Below the pieces are notes generated by a model. The model worked only from the letters and a program-made list of their open reading frames with translations. It did not search any database and was not told the origin of the DNA. From Prevotella sp. CAG:891 (GTDB lineage: Bacteria; Bacteroidota; Bacteroidia; Bacteroidales; Bacteroidaceae): a stretch of DNA of 28,674 nucleotides. Shown piece by piece: positions 1 through 7,574 of the stretch (position 1 is the first letter of the stretch; every line of letters starts with the position of its first letter). A program made the translations under genes and the position numbers. The DNA lies in assembly GCA_000437675.1 (NCBI GenBank), contig FR901777.1, forward strand, positions 9,863 to 38,536. The letters are read 5' to 3'.

Positions 1-1
1 C

Positions 2-403
2 GTCGTCCCCGTGGCTGGTTTCGTGGTAGCCTACCTCACCATTTTGGTGTTGGGCGCCAGCTTCTCGTTGGTACCTGCTTCGCTGTGGCCCAGTGTGCCC
101 AAACTCGTTGATGCTAAAATCATCGGTAGTGCCTACGCATTGATTTTCTGGATTCAGAACATCGGTTTGTGGCTCTTCCCTTTGCTCATTGGTAAGGTGC
201 TTGACCAAACGAACCCCGAATTGGTTGAAGGATTGAAGAACGGCACGATTACGCCTGATCAGGCTGCTGTTTCGTACGACTACACGGCTCCCCTCGTGAT
301 GCTGGCTTGCCTTGGTGTGGCTGCATTGGTATTGGGCCTTGTGCTGAAAGTAATTGACAAGAAAAAGGGTTACGGACTGGAAGAACCCAACATTCAGCAG
401 TAA
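2..403 (+). CDS. MFS transporter, C-terminal part (5' end outside window)
   Basis: The reading frame is open from the window edge, so only the last ~133 residues are seen. They form four hydrophobic stretches ending in a basic, charged tail, as in the last helices of a major facilitator superfamily permease. The segment with ASLWPSVPKLV followed by GSAYALIFWIQNIGLWLFPLL resembles the MFSD1-like group common in Bacteroidetes: a small-residue, aromatic-rich helix followed by an IQNIG motif. The protein would act in the inner membrane; the substrate cannot be read from this part. A strong hairpin terminator follows about 50 bp after the stop. The family call is fairly safe; the subgroup is inference. 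Confidence 0.75.
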   Translation, partial: VVPVAGFVVAYLTILVLGASFSLVPASLWPSVPKLVDAKIIGSAYALIFWIQNIGLWLFPLLIGKVLDQTNPELVEGLKNGTITPDQAAVSYDYTAPLVMLACLGVAALVLGLVLKVIDKKKGYGLEEPNIQQ

Positions 404-451
404 ACGGATGCTGCGGAATAAACACAGCTTTCCAACTACGCTTAAATGAAC

Positions 452-496
452 AACACCCCCAAAGTTTCTGTTTCGGAACTTCGGGGGTGTTTTTTG
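452..496 (+). terminator. Rho-independent terminator after the MFS gene
   Basis: A 15-bp stem (452-466 with 477-491, one mismatch, core AACACCCCC/GGGGGTGTT) closes a short loop and runs into a T tract. It separates the transporter from the tRNA unit. Confidence 0.85.
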
Positions 497-745
497 GTTA
501 CTAAGCAGGACGCAGTGAAGCTTAATCATACATTTAAATGCGTGATTAAACCCAACAACCTGTGCAGCGCAATGACGTGAACTTGCAGTGCGCCTGATTA
601 TATGAACATTTTGACGGTAAGAACCATGAAGAAGAAAAAACACGAAATACGCCTATATTACGCCTATTTTTGCTACCAACACCTTACACATATCATCATT
701 AAATAAAAAAATCGCATTTTCTCCACATTTTTTTTCACCAAAATG

Positions 746-776
746 TTTGTTGGTTTAAAATAAATGCCTACCTTTG
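746..776 (+). promoter_or_regulatory. Bacteroidetes promoter of the tRNA pair
   Basis: TTTG at 746-749 and TACCTTTG at 769-776 are 19 bp apart. This matches the Bacteroidetes primary-sigma consensus (TTTG, 19-21 bp, TAnnTTTG). Transcription would begin ~30 bp before tRNA-Ser. The stretch 497-745 is AT-rich and shows no supported gene; it contains a weak inverted repeat TTAATCA/TGATTAA at 522-549. Confidence 0.8.
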
Positions 777-811
777 CACCGCGTTTGAGAGATAACGCAA
801 CTAATCGGAAA

Positions 812-898
812 GGAAGTTTGGGTGAGTGGCTGAAACCACCAGTTTGCTAAACTGACGTACGGGTTACCGTACCGGGGGTTCGAATCCCCCAGCTTCCG
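812..898 (+). tRNA. tRNA-Ser(GCU)
   Basis: The 87 bases fold as a class II tRNA. The acceptor stem is GGAAGTT (812-818) with AGCTTCC (891-897) and discriminator G898. The anticodon loop TTGCTAA has GCT at 846-848. There is a long variable arm (GTACGG/CCGTAC) and a T arm GGGGG-TTCGAAT-CCCCC. CCA is not encoded. It decodes AGC/AGU serine codons and is co-transcribed with the tRNA that starts 5 bases later. Confidence 0.95.
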
Positions 899-903
899 CT
901 CTT

Positions 904-975
904 GGCGCTTTCATCTAACGGTTAGGATACATGCCTCTCACGCATGGTATACGGGTTCGATTCCCGTAGGCGCTA
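904..975 (+). tRNA. tRNA-Glu(CUC)
   Basis: The acceptor strands GGCGCTT (904-910) and AGGCGCT (968-974) pair with two G-U wobbles. The D loop contains AACGGTTAGG. The anticodon stem CATGC/GCATG holds loop CTCTCAC with anticodon CTC at 937-939. The T arm is ACGGG-TTCGATT-CCCGT. It decodes GAG. CCA is not encoded. It is the last gene of the two-tRNA unit. Confidence 0.93.
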
Positions 976-984
976 CTAACCACA

Positions 985-1015
985 AAAGCTGTATCATTAC
1001 GATGCAGCTTTTTTT
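985..1015 (+). terminator. Terminator of the tRNA unit
   Basis: An 11-bp stem (985-995 with 1001-1011, one G-U pair) with a five-base loop is followed by a T run. It overlaps the ATG at 1002, which argues against that ATG as the start of the next gene. Confidence 0.8.
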
Positions 1016-1040
1016 ATTTTATTCCGATTTTTCTTCCTTT

Positions 1041-1535
1041 ATGAAACTTAGCATTATCTGCGCGCTTACTGAAAACCGCGCTATTGGCAACAAAGGACAA
1101 CTTTTATATTATTTACCTGCCGACCTCAAACATTTCAAAAATCTGACTACAGGGCACACCATCATTATGGGACGTAAGACCTTTGATTCGCTGCCTAAGG
1201 GTGCACTGCCTAACAGACGCAATGTGGTGCTGACGCATCAAACGGGTTTTACAGCCCCCGGTATCGAAGTGTTTCACGCACTTGACGAGGCTCTCAATAG
1301 CTGCCAAAACGACGAGGAGGTGTTCATCATCGGCGGTGAAAGCATTTACGCGGCTGCCCTACCCTTGGCCGACCAACTCTGCCTGACGCATGTTCATGCT
1401 ACTCCGAAGGAGGCTGATACGTTCTTTCCGGCTTACGACGAAACGGAATGGGAACTGACTGCAAGCGAAGCGCATGAACCGGACGAAAAGAATGCGCTGC
1501 CTTACACCTTTGCCTTCTATCAGCGTAAAAAATAG
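1041..1535 (+). CDS. folA: Dihydrofolate reductase
   Basis: This 164-residue enzyme reduces dihydrofolate to tetrahydrofolate with NADPH in the cytoplasm, supplying one-carbon carriers for thymidylate and purine synthesis. Visible family features are an N-terminal strand MKLSIICALTENRAIG, the substrate loop LPADLKHFK with the catalytic acid D28, the NADPH-binding IIMGRKTF (42-49) and IIGG near residue 98. The usual Trp after the first glycines is Tyr here (LLYYLP). I chose the ATG at 1041 rather than 1002: the earlier ATG lies inside the tRNA terminator and would add 13 unrelated residues. Length is normal for bacterial FolA. No thyA is seen next to it. The secreted phosphoesterase starts 66 bp downstream and may share its transcript. 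Confidence 0.93.
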   Translation: MKLSIICALTENRAIGNKGQLLYYLPADLKHFKNLTTGHTIIMGRKTFDSLPKGALPNRRNVVLTHQTGFTAPGIEVFHALDEALNSCQNDEEVFIIGGESIYAAALPLADQLCLTHVHATPKEADTFFPAYDETEWELTASEAHEPDEKNALPYTFAFYQRKK

Positions 1536-1601
1536 GCGTGGACCGGCTGTCGCGCTGTAAAATTGGAGACTTCTATTGCTCGACTTTTCAAACTCAAAAC
1601 C

Positions 1602-3329
1602 ATGAATAAATTACTGGCAATCATCGGTGCGGCCTCGCTCGCACTTTCGGCTCAAGCCCAACAAAATGAGGTGGAACTGACGCTGCTTGAAACTTCGGAT
1701 GTTCACGGAAACTATCTGCCTTACGACTTCATCAATGGTGAGGCCGGTGCGGGGAGCTTGGCACGGGTTATGACTTATACAGACAAATTGCGCAAGGAGA
1801 CCGGACGCGACCATGTGATTCTGCTGGAAAACGGCGATATCCTGCAAGGTCAGCCTACGGCTTATTACTACAATTTCATTGACACGACGTCAACGCACTT
1901 GTGTGCCGACATCCTGAACTATATGCAATATGATGCCGGAACGGTGGGTAATCATGACATCGAAACGGGGCATGCTGTGTATGACCGCTGGGTGAAACAA
2001 TGCAATTTCCCAATGCTGGGTGCCAACGCGGTGGAAACGGCTACGGGAAAACCTTACTGGAAACCTTATACAATTATTGAACGAAAGGGGATTAAAATTG
2101 CAGTAATGGGCATGGTTACGCCGGGCATTCCGATGTGGCTTCCGCAAAACTTGTGGAGCGGCTTGACATTTACCGATATGGCGGAAACTGCACGTCGCTA
2201 TATGCCGGAAATGAAGGCGCAGGCTGATGTGATTGTGGGACTTTTCCACTCGGGTGTGGGCAAGGAAGAGGGGGTGAACCAACTGGCTGAAAATGCAGCC
2301 TTACATGTGGCTAAATCGGTTTCGGGTTTTGACGTGGTGTTTTGCGGACACGATCATAGACGGGCAAACCGAACCATCCTAAATGCTGCGGGCGATTCGG
2401 TGCTGATTCTGAACCCGGCGGCTGATGCCATGACGGTGGCTCAGGCTAAAATTAAACTGAGCATGGAGGGTAACAAGCCTACTATCAAGTGGATGAAAGG
2501 TGACTTGATAGACGTGAGCAAAATGCAGCCTGATCCTGCTTTTATGAAGCAGTTTAAAATGGCATCGGATGTGGTGAAAAGCTTTACGAACCGTACCATC
2601 GGACATAGCGCTCACGAAATGAAAACGCTTCCGGCTTTCTTTGGTCCGTCGGCCTTTATCGACTTTATTCATCAAATGCAACTGCGCATCTCGGGAGCAG
2701 ACATTTCGTTTACTGCGCCTTTGGCTTTTGATGCGTGCATTCAACAAGGACCGATTCGCGTTCGCGATATGTTTAAACTTTACCGCTACGAAAACATGCT
2801 ATATGTAATGGAACTGAGCGGACAGGAAATCAAGGATTACCTGGAATACTCGTATGCGGGCTGGACGAACCAAATGAAAAATGAGTCGGACCACTTACTA
2901 CTATTTAAACCCAATGCTGACAAAATCAAACAGCCCTGGCAGCGGATGGCTACGCCAAGCTATAACTTTGATTCGGCTGCGGGGATTCGCTACACGGTGG
3001 ATGTGAGCAAACCGACAGGGGAAAAAATCTGCATCGAAAGTATGGCTGACGACTCGCCTTTTGATTTGCAAAAGACGTATCGCTGTGCCATTAACTCATA
3101 TCGCGGAAATGGCGGTGGCAACTTGCTGACGAAAGGTGCCGGCATTAAAGCTGAGGATTTGGATAAACGCATTGTCTGGAGTACTGACAAGGATTTGCGA
3201 TATTACCTGATGAAGGCGATTGAAGAGGCTGACAGCATTTCGCCAGAACCCTTGAACCTGTGGAAATTCGTTCCTGCAGCATGGACTGAAAAGGCTAAAC
3301 TGCGCGACATGGAGTTGCTGAAACAATAA
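1602..3329 (+). CDS. Secreted 5'-nucleotidase / 2',3'-cyclic phosphodiesterase family protein
   Basis: This 575-residue two-domain metallophosphoesterase of the UshA/CpdB type should hydrolyse nucleotides outside the inner membrane. Residues 1-20 form a signal peptide (MNKLLAIIGAASLALSAQAQ), which is why I start at 1602 and not at the ATG at 1563. Dimetal ligands are visible in order: D33-x-H35 (SDVHGN), D79 (NGDILQG), N117-H118 (GNHDIE), H216 (FHSG) and H250-D-H252 (CGHDH). The C-terminal 5'-nucleotidase domain, which binds the base, ends with NSYRGNGGG. It sits 66 bp after folA on the same strand. Whether it prefers nucleoside monophosphates or 2',3'-cyclic nucleotides cannot be decided by eye. 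Confidence 0.88.
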   Translation: MNKLLAIIGAASLALSAQAQQNEVELTLLETSDVHGNYLPYDFINGEAGAGSLARVMTYTDKLRKETGRDHVILLENGDILQGQPTAYYYNFIDTTSTHLCADILNYMQYDAGTVGNHDIETGHAVYDRWVKQCNFPMLGANAVETATGKPYWKPYTIIERKGIKIAVMGMVTPGIPMWLPQNLWSGLTFTDMAETARRYMPEMKAQADVIVGLFHSGVGKEEGVNQLAENAALHVAKSVSGFDVVFCGHDHRRANRTILNAAGDSVLILNPAADAMTVAQAKIKLSMEGNKPTIKWMKGDLIDVSKMQPDPAFMKQFKMASDVVKSFTNRTIGHSAHEMKTLPAFFGPSAFIDFIHQMQLRISGADISFTAPLAFDACIQQGPIRVRDMFKLYRYENMLYVMELSGQEIKDYLEYSYAGWTNQMKNESDHLLLFKPNADKIKQPWQRMATPSYNFDSAAGIRYTVDVSKPTGEKICIESMADDSPFDLQKTYRCAINSYRGNGGGNLLTKGAGIKAEDLDKRIVWSTDKDLRYYLMKAIEEADSISPEPLNLWKFVPAAWTEKAKLRDMELLKQ

Positions 3330-3344
3330 AATCTGCATACAGCA

Positions 3345-3402
3345 AAAGGCTCGAACTGTTATTCCTGTTCTGAATGGGATGGGAATAATGGTTCGAGCCT
3401 TT
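3345..3402 (+). terminator. Long hairpin after the phosphoesterase gene
   Basis: AAAGGCTCGAAC (3345-3356) pairs perfectly with GTTCGAGCCTTT (3391-3402), and the inner ATTCC and GGGAAT extend the stem. It starts 16 bp after the stop codon. The T tract is short, so a terminator is likely but an mRNA-end stabiliser is possible. Confidence 0.6.
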
Positions 3403-3450
3403 GATAATTTAAGTCGAAAGTAATGGAAACACACGTTTACCTTAAACGAT

Positions 3451-3817
3451 TTGATAATCGATATGGAACAAAATAGTATATCCCGATTTCATTTTTTTGC
3501 ATGTCGTAAAAAGTGTGCTGAAAATACTGTAGACCAGGCAATTCAAACACTTTTTGAGAGGTTGAAAAACATCGAGGTGCGATATTAGGTGCCCAAAAAA
3601 TTTGGATTTCGGGTTGTACTTGTTGTATCTTTGCCTACGGCGAAATCAGGCTTCACCTCAGCATAGCTCATACAAGCAAGCTAAAGGCAACACTGCAGCA
3701 TTGATAAGCTGCACATGAGCCTAATCGGATGAAAAAACAATATTCCTTATTTATTCATTCAGTGTTCTTTGACATTTTGTTACAACAGAAAGTAAGGCAG
3801 GTAGGCCTGTCTGAAAC
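3451..3817 (+). repeat. Dispersed repeat, copy A (forward orientation)
   Basis: About 367 bp aligns to the reverse complement of 12881-13252 (copy B), clearly more than 80% identical over most of its length. Shared blocks include TTGATAATCG, TATATCCCGATTTCATTTTT, CATCGAGGTGCGATATTAGG, GGCAACACTGCAGCATTGAT and the small reading frame beginning MKKQYSLFIHS. Copy A has ~36 extra bases after its promoter. Similarity stops at ~3817, just before the 3' end of the esterase gene, so the end of its reading frame is replaced by unrelated sequence. No transposase is encoded. The type of element is unknown. Confidence 0.85.
3601..3633 (+). promoter_or_regulatory. Promoter inside repeat copy A
   Basis: TTTG (3601-3604), 21 bp, TATCTTTG (3626-3633) is a full match to the Bacteroidetes consensus. 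It is conserved with the same spacing in copy B. It would drive a transcript through the small frame at 3729. Confidence 0.7.
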
Positions 3818-3923
3818 ACATACACACAGGTGTGGTATTCTACCCACAATCGCTACCGACTCCTTAATACTTCATATAATCGGGCAATGGCTCGCGCGTG
3901 GCTTCGTCATACTTGCTGCCTAA
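3729..3923 (+). pseudogene. Small reading frame of repeat copy A, altered 3' end
   Basis: The frame encodes 64 residues. The first 30 (MKKQYSLFIHS, then an FFD motif, then LQQKV, then LSET) match the 43-residue frame of copy B with five substitutions. After LSET the sequence leaves the repeat and reads antisense through the end of the esterase gene, so the last ~34 residues are not conserved. Conservation of frame between copies suggests it was once translated. It lies ~95 bp downstream of the internal promoter. No function is recognised. Confidence 0.4.
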
Positions 3924-4493
3924 CAACTGTTTGAGCAGGGGTAACAACACTTTGTGAATGACTTTGTCGTTGAGTTGATGTTCGCCTTCAAAACGTTCGG
4001 CATGGGTGTAGTACTTGGTAAACGTGTTGTAGGCATTGATAGGATTTACTGAAGTATCGTTGATACCAAACAAACCGTAGCAGAGTTCGCGGTCGTCGGG
4101 CGTTATGCCGTCGAACTGCTTGCGCTCCATCTGGTTGTATCGCTTGATAATGTCGGCTGTAATGCGAAATTCCTTTTCATGATTTTTACGTCCATTCAGC
4201 CATTTGTGTACACCGGTATGAAGCAATTTGCTGGTGGAAATGCGAAACGAGGGATTGACGCAAATACGCAGGAAACCGTGCATTTGCTGGGCGTACATGC
4301 CGCCCATACTGGTGCCGACAATGACATCGGGCTGTTCGGCTTGAACTAACTTTTGAAGCATTGGCAGTGCTTCTTCGGGGTCAACGGGTATGTCGGGGGC
4401 TACGACTTGAGCCGAAGGAAATATTTTGCGGAGTAGCTGTACTGTGCCTGATGCACCGGACGAGGCGAATCCGTGGAAATAAACGAGTTTCAT
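3864..4493 (-). CDS. YqiA/YcfP-like alpha/beta-hydrolase (putative esterase)
   Basis: This 209-residue cytoplasmic protein has the small alpha/beta-hydrolase core of the UPF0227/YqiA family. The N-terminal strand MKLVYFHGF carries the oxyanion HG. The nucleophile elbow is G-T-S62-M-G-G, a likely acid is D146 (FGINDTSVN), and the catalytic His is H172 in GEHQLND. The length is typical. YqiA of E. coli hydrolyses short acyl esters; the natural substrate is unknown. No signal peptide is present. It is transcribed leftward toward repeat copy A, which abuts its 3' end, and it lies downstream of the fucosidase unit but behind a terminator, so it is probably separate from it. Confidence 0.75.
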   Translation of the reverse strand: MKLVYFHGFASSGASGTVQLLRKIFPSAQVVAPDIPVDPEEALPMLQKLVQAEQPDVIVGTSMGGMYAQQMHGFLRICVNPSFRISTSKLLHTGVHKWLNGRKNHEKEFRITADIIKRYNQMERKQFDGITPDDRELCYGLFGINDTSVNPINAYNTFTKYYTHAERFEGEHQLNDKVIHKVLLPLLKQLLGSKYDEATREPLPDYMKY

Positions 4494-4517
4494 TGATTTT
4501 CTAAAAACTATTTTTGG

Positions 4518-4569
4518 AGATAAAACAAAATAAGCAGGTGTTCAAAATGATGGATACATTCGAACACCT
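4518..4569 (-). terminator. Terminator of the fucosidase unit
   Basis: AGGTGTTC (4536-4543) pairs perfectly with GAACACCT (4562-4569). Read on the minus strand the stem is followed by a T-rich stretch (4518-4535). It begins ~16 bp after the stop of the 318-residue protein. Confidence 0.6.
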
Positions 4570-4585
4570 ACTTACTGAGGATATG

Positions 4586-5542
4586 TTATTTTTCGGTGCT
4601 GGCGAACTGTCCTTCGAGCAAAATGTTGCCGCTCATCCATTCGGCAGGAATCGTAAAACTGCCATCTGCTGCGAACTTTGCAGCCTCAACACGGGTTTCA
4701 ACGGTTTTGCCAGTGGTGATATCGGTATAACGCACCATGAGATAGTCGAGTTTGAAGCCCGGAGCCGGATGTGCCTTGACTACAAAACTCTTGGCACGCG
4801 GCACAAGACTGGAGGTTAATTCGCCATTCTTTTCGTCGGTCAAATAACCATTTCGGCTTCCTGCTGTAAGCGTCACAAACTTCACAGGACCGGCTTGGGG
4901 AGCAAAAGGCTTTGAAGGTGCCGCATTGATGCGAGGTTGGTTTTGACTGCTAACTTCGATATCGTCGATATAAGCCGTAAAGTCAGCTTGAAGGGCGTGA
5001 GGTGAATTGCAGTCGGGCACAAACACCAAGCTGTGAATTTCAATACCTCCATTACCCTTGATGGGGAAGACGGCATCGCACCATTGGTTCGTCAACAAAG
5101 GATTTTCGGCATACACCCAAAATTGTTCGGTGTCGGCCGACTGTCCCGGACGATCGGTGCGTTTGCCTAAACCTACGAGCATAACCTTGGTTGTTTGCGG
5201 ATTGTACATCTTGACGTGAACGTACTTTACTTCGGGAGTGAGCTCAAAAGTTTGAGGCAAGTCGACACGAACTCCGAAAGTGTTGCTGCCGAAACGCGAA
5301 CGCTGTACGCCCAGAATCTGCTTCGACTTGTTGCCTACCTTCGTAGCATCAGAAGCGGTGAAGTTTGCCACTACAGCCGCATTGCCTTTGAGTTTTCCGG
5401 TTCTAAAGGGTGATTCAGACCAGGTGTCGTAAACACCAATGCCGCGATAGGATGCGGGCGATTCAAAATCCACTTGAATTTGCTGTGCTGACATTTGCAG
5501 CGTTGAGGTGGCGGCTATGAGGGTGAAAAGAAACTGCTTCAT
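4586..5542 (-). CDS. Secreted protein of unknown function, fucosidase partner
   Basis: This 318-residue protein begins with a signal peptide (MKQFLFTLIAATSTLQMSAQ), so it is exported. I do not recognise a named family with certainty. Residues ~22-200 alternate short beta-type segments with polar loops and contain AYIDDIEV, the kind of strand that ends many jelly-roll carbohydrate-binding or lyase-like domains. The rest (~215-318) looks like a second beta-rich module and ends with a possible bacterial-repeat-like strand. No catalytic motif stands out. Its start is 2 bp after the stop of the alpha-L-fucosidase gene, so the two are almost certainly co-transcribed. A role in binding or handling a fucosylated glycan is inference from that linkage. 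Confidence 0.6.
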   Translation of the reverse strand: MKQFLFTLIAATSTLQMSAQQIQVDFESPASYRGIGVYDTWSESPFRTGKLKGNAAVVANFTASDATKVGNKSKQILGVQRSRFGSNTFGVRVDLPQTFELTPEVKYVHVKMYNPQTTKVMLVGLGKRTDRPGQSADTEQFWVYAENPLLTNQWCDAVFPIKGNGGIEIHSLVFVPDCNSPHALQADFTAYIDDIEVSSQNQPRINAAPSKPFAPQAGPVKFVTLTAGSRNGYLTDEKNGELTSSLVPRAKSFVVKAHPAPGFKLDYLMVRYTDITTGKTVETRVEAAKFAADGSFTIPAEWMSGNILLEGQFASTEK

Positions 5543-5544
5543 GT

Positions 5545-7065
5545 TTAATAAATTTCGACGTTTTCAATGGTGGGACAAGCTTTACTATCGGTTATCGTTA
5601 CGCGCAGATATTTGGCTTGAACGGGATCGGTATAGCTATTCTTCGTACTTCCATTGAGCGGAATGATGCGTTTGTAGCCAATGGTGGTGGTTTTTACCTC
5701 TCCTCCCTGACGGGTCCACTGCTTGCCATCCATACTGGTTTCTATCACAAATGACTTGACACGCTGACCAAGTCGGATGTGCTCTTGCAACACCACATAG
5801 CGCAATGCCTGAGGTTTACGCCAGGTAAAGGTCAGCGAACCATTGTTATGTGCATCGTTAGTAGCCCAGTAGGTATTCTTTTTACCATCTATCACATTGC
5901 GTGCTTTGAAATTGCGTTTTTTACCGGCCTTACGCACTTCGCTTGCGGTAACTTTGGCTTTGGGTGCAAGGTTATTGCCCAAACGCGTACGCAACATGGC
6001 GCCCAGTTCGTTCAAACGCTGAACTGTGGCTTCGGGCAATGAACCGGAGCGGTCGGGGGGCAAATTAAGAATCAACGTGGCATTACGTCCGATGGTTTCG
6101 AGGTACATCTGGAACAGGCGTTCGCAGCTTAGTACGCTTTCGCCCTCGTGCCAGAACCAGCCACGATTGGTTATTTTTGCATCACTTTCGCCGGGTAACC
6201 AGAACCAGCCGTCGATGGTGCCGCGCGTTCCGTTTGATTCGGGTGCAAAACCGCGATTTTCGGGACTCCAAATGGTTTCGCCGGAATAACCTTCTTCGTT
6301 GCCAATCCAGCGTGCTTCGCCGCCTACGCCCCAAAGTACACAGTCGGGGCATACCTTGTGAACGGTGTCGCGAAGATTGGGCACATCGTAGTAGGTTTCG
6401 CGATCAATATTGCGAATTCCGCCCTTACCTCCGTAATAGCCGTCACCGCCATTAGCACCGTCGAACCACATTTCGAACTGGTCGGTTCCGTATTTAGCCA
6501 ACTCGGCACACTGACGGAGGAAAACATCCTTGACATACGTATCGGTGCCATAATGCGCACTATTGCGATCCCAGGGCGAGATGTAAAAACCGTATTTTAA
6601 GTCTAATTGCTTAGCTGCATCGGCAAAATCGCGCGGAATGTTTGTTTGGCGCGCAAATTCATTGTTTGACGAGGTGCATTTGTGGTCGGTTGTTTCGGTA
6701 TCCCACAAGCAAAATCCGTCGTGGTGCTTCACCACAGCAATACCACCTTTCATTCCGGCAGACTTGGCTGCAGTAAGCCATTGCATAGGGTCGGGTTTGG
6801 CGGTAGGAGCAAACATATTGACGTCTTCATTGCCAAAACCCCACTCCTTATTGGTGTAGGTGTTCATGCCATAATGAAAAAAGGCATAGAACTCGGTTTC
6901 CTGCCATTTTAACTGACGGGGAGCAGGTACGGGATGAACGGGGGCCGGTTCGTTTTGAGGATTAGACAGCACTTCGTTAACCAAAGGGAGCTGTGCCTGA
7001 ACGGACGCGGGATTCAGCGTAAAGAAACTGGCGGCTGACAACAGCAGCGTGTGATGTAACTTCAT
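5545..7065 (-). CDS. Secreted alpha-L-fucosidase (GH29) with C-terminal F5/8-type domain
   Basis: This 506-residue glycosidase should release alpha-linked L-fucose from host or dietary glycans by a retaining mechanism. Residues 1-25 are a signal peptide ending SVQAQ. The GH29 barrel spans ~50-365, with FFHYGMNTYTNKEWGFG (62-78), KHHDGFCLWDT (113-123) and the nucleophile D202 in EMWFDGANGG. The acid/base residue is poorly conserved in this family and I do not assign it. Residues ~370-506 look like an F5/8 type C (discoidin/CBM32) domain, with VIDGKKNTYWAT and a final YLRVTITDS strand; it probably binds sugar. The next gene follows after 2 bp. Linkage preference cannot be read by eye. Confidence 0.9.
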   Translation of the reverse strand: MKLHHTLLLSAASFFTLNPASVQAQLPLVNEVLSNPQNEPAPVHPVPAPRQLKWQETEFYAFFHYGMNTYTNKEWGFGNEDVNMFAPTAKPDPMQWLTAAKSAGMKGGIAVVKHHDGFCLWDTETTDHKCTSSNNEFARQTNIPRDFADAAKQLDLKYGFYISPWDRNSAHYGTDTYVKDVFLRQCAELAKYGTDQFEMWFDGANGGDGYYGGKGGIRNIDRETYYDVPNLRDTVHKVCPDCVLWGVGGEARWIGNEEGYSGETIWSPENRGFAPESNGTRGTIDGWFWLPGESDAKITNRGWFWHEGESVLSCERLFQMYLETIGRNATLILNLPPDRSGSLPEATVQRLNELGAMLRTRLGNNLAPKAKVTASEVRKAGKKRNFKARNVIDGKKNTYWATNDAHNNGSLTFTWRKPQALRYVVLQEHIRLGQRVKSFVIETSMDGKQWTRQGGEVKTTTIGYKRIIPLNGSTKNSYTDPVQAKYLRVTITDSKACPTIENVEIY

Positions 7066-7370
7066 ATTTATTAAAAAAGTGTTTTTAAATGACTCGAAAG
7101 AGGCAAATCTGCGGAGTAAGTACGGAGGCTATACCTACAGACGCGTTGCACTGGGCTGCCCGCTATTTTTTTTACAAAACACAGCCTGAACAAGACGCAA
7201 TATGCCTCAGACGAACTCGTCTTTCCTATTTTAGTGTGTAAAATTACGGGAAAATAATAGGTTTAACAACAATAATATGTTAAATTCATTTCAAATGACA
7301 CAGAATATGGCATTGCGGAGCATAAAGTCGGGAAAAAACAAGGGCGCAAAGGGAAAACGAGAACAGAAAT
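7066..7370. other. Divergent intergenic region between fucosidase and kdsA
   Basis: No gene is supported here. I could not find a full TAnnTTTG box for the leftward fucosidase unit. A near-palindrome AGACGAACTCGTCT at 7209-7222 could be an operator for either direction, but this is only a pattern. Confidence 0.35.
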
Positions 7371-7402
7371 CTTGCTTTTTGGTATTTAATAACGTATCTT
7401 TG
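7371..7402 (+). promoter_or_regulatory. Promoter of the kdsA cluster
   Basis: CTTG (7371-7374), 20 bp, TATCTTTG (7395-7402) fits the Bacteroidetes consensus. It implies a leader of ~165 bases before kdsA. Confidence 0.7.
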
Positions 7403-7432
7403 CTTACGCGAAAGCAAACCATTCCCGGACTA

Positions 7433-7460
7433 GAGGTAATAGGCTGATTTTGCCTCTTTT
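7433..7460 (+). promoter_or_regulatory. Small hairpin with T run in the kdsA leader
   Basis: GAGGTAA (7433-7439) pairs with TTGCCTC (7450-7456), one G-U pair, and is followed by TTTT. It lies ~30 bases after the predicted start of transcription and could act as a weak attenuator. No antiterminator structure was established. Confidence 0.35.
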
Positions 7461-7472
7461 CGAACCTCGAAC

Positions 7473-7574
7473 ATGGGCTTTGATTTTAACCGAATAATTT
7501 GTTTTTCTCGTTCCGAATTTCATAAAAACGGTGATGAGGAAAATCTACCTAAATTCTTAGCATTCGAATTATGA
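7473..7574 (+). CDS. Possible 33-residue leader peptide overlapping the kdsA start
   Basis: An ATG at 7473 opens a 33-residue frame (MGFDFNRIICFSRSEFHKNG...) whose TGA overlaps the kdsA ATG as ATGA (7571-7574). Such 4-base overlaps usually mean coupled translation. The peptide has no signal sequence and no run of one amino acid that would mark a classical attenuator. It may be a chance frame; there is no homology evidence. Confidence 0.25.
   Translation: MGFDFNRIICFSRSEFHKNGDEENLPKFLAFEL

Noticed and set aside
626..706. 26-residue frame starting MKKKKHEIR
   Set aside because: Too short, no promoter or terminator of its own; ends just before the tRNA promoter.
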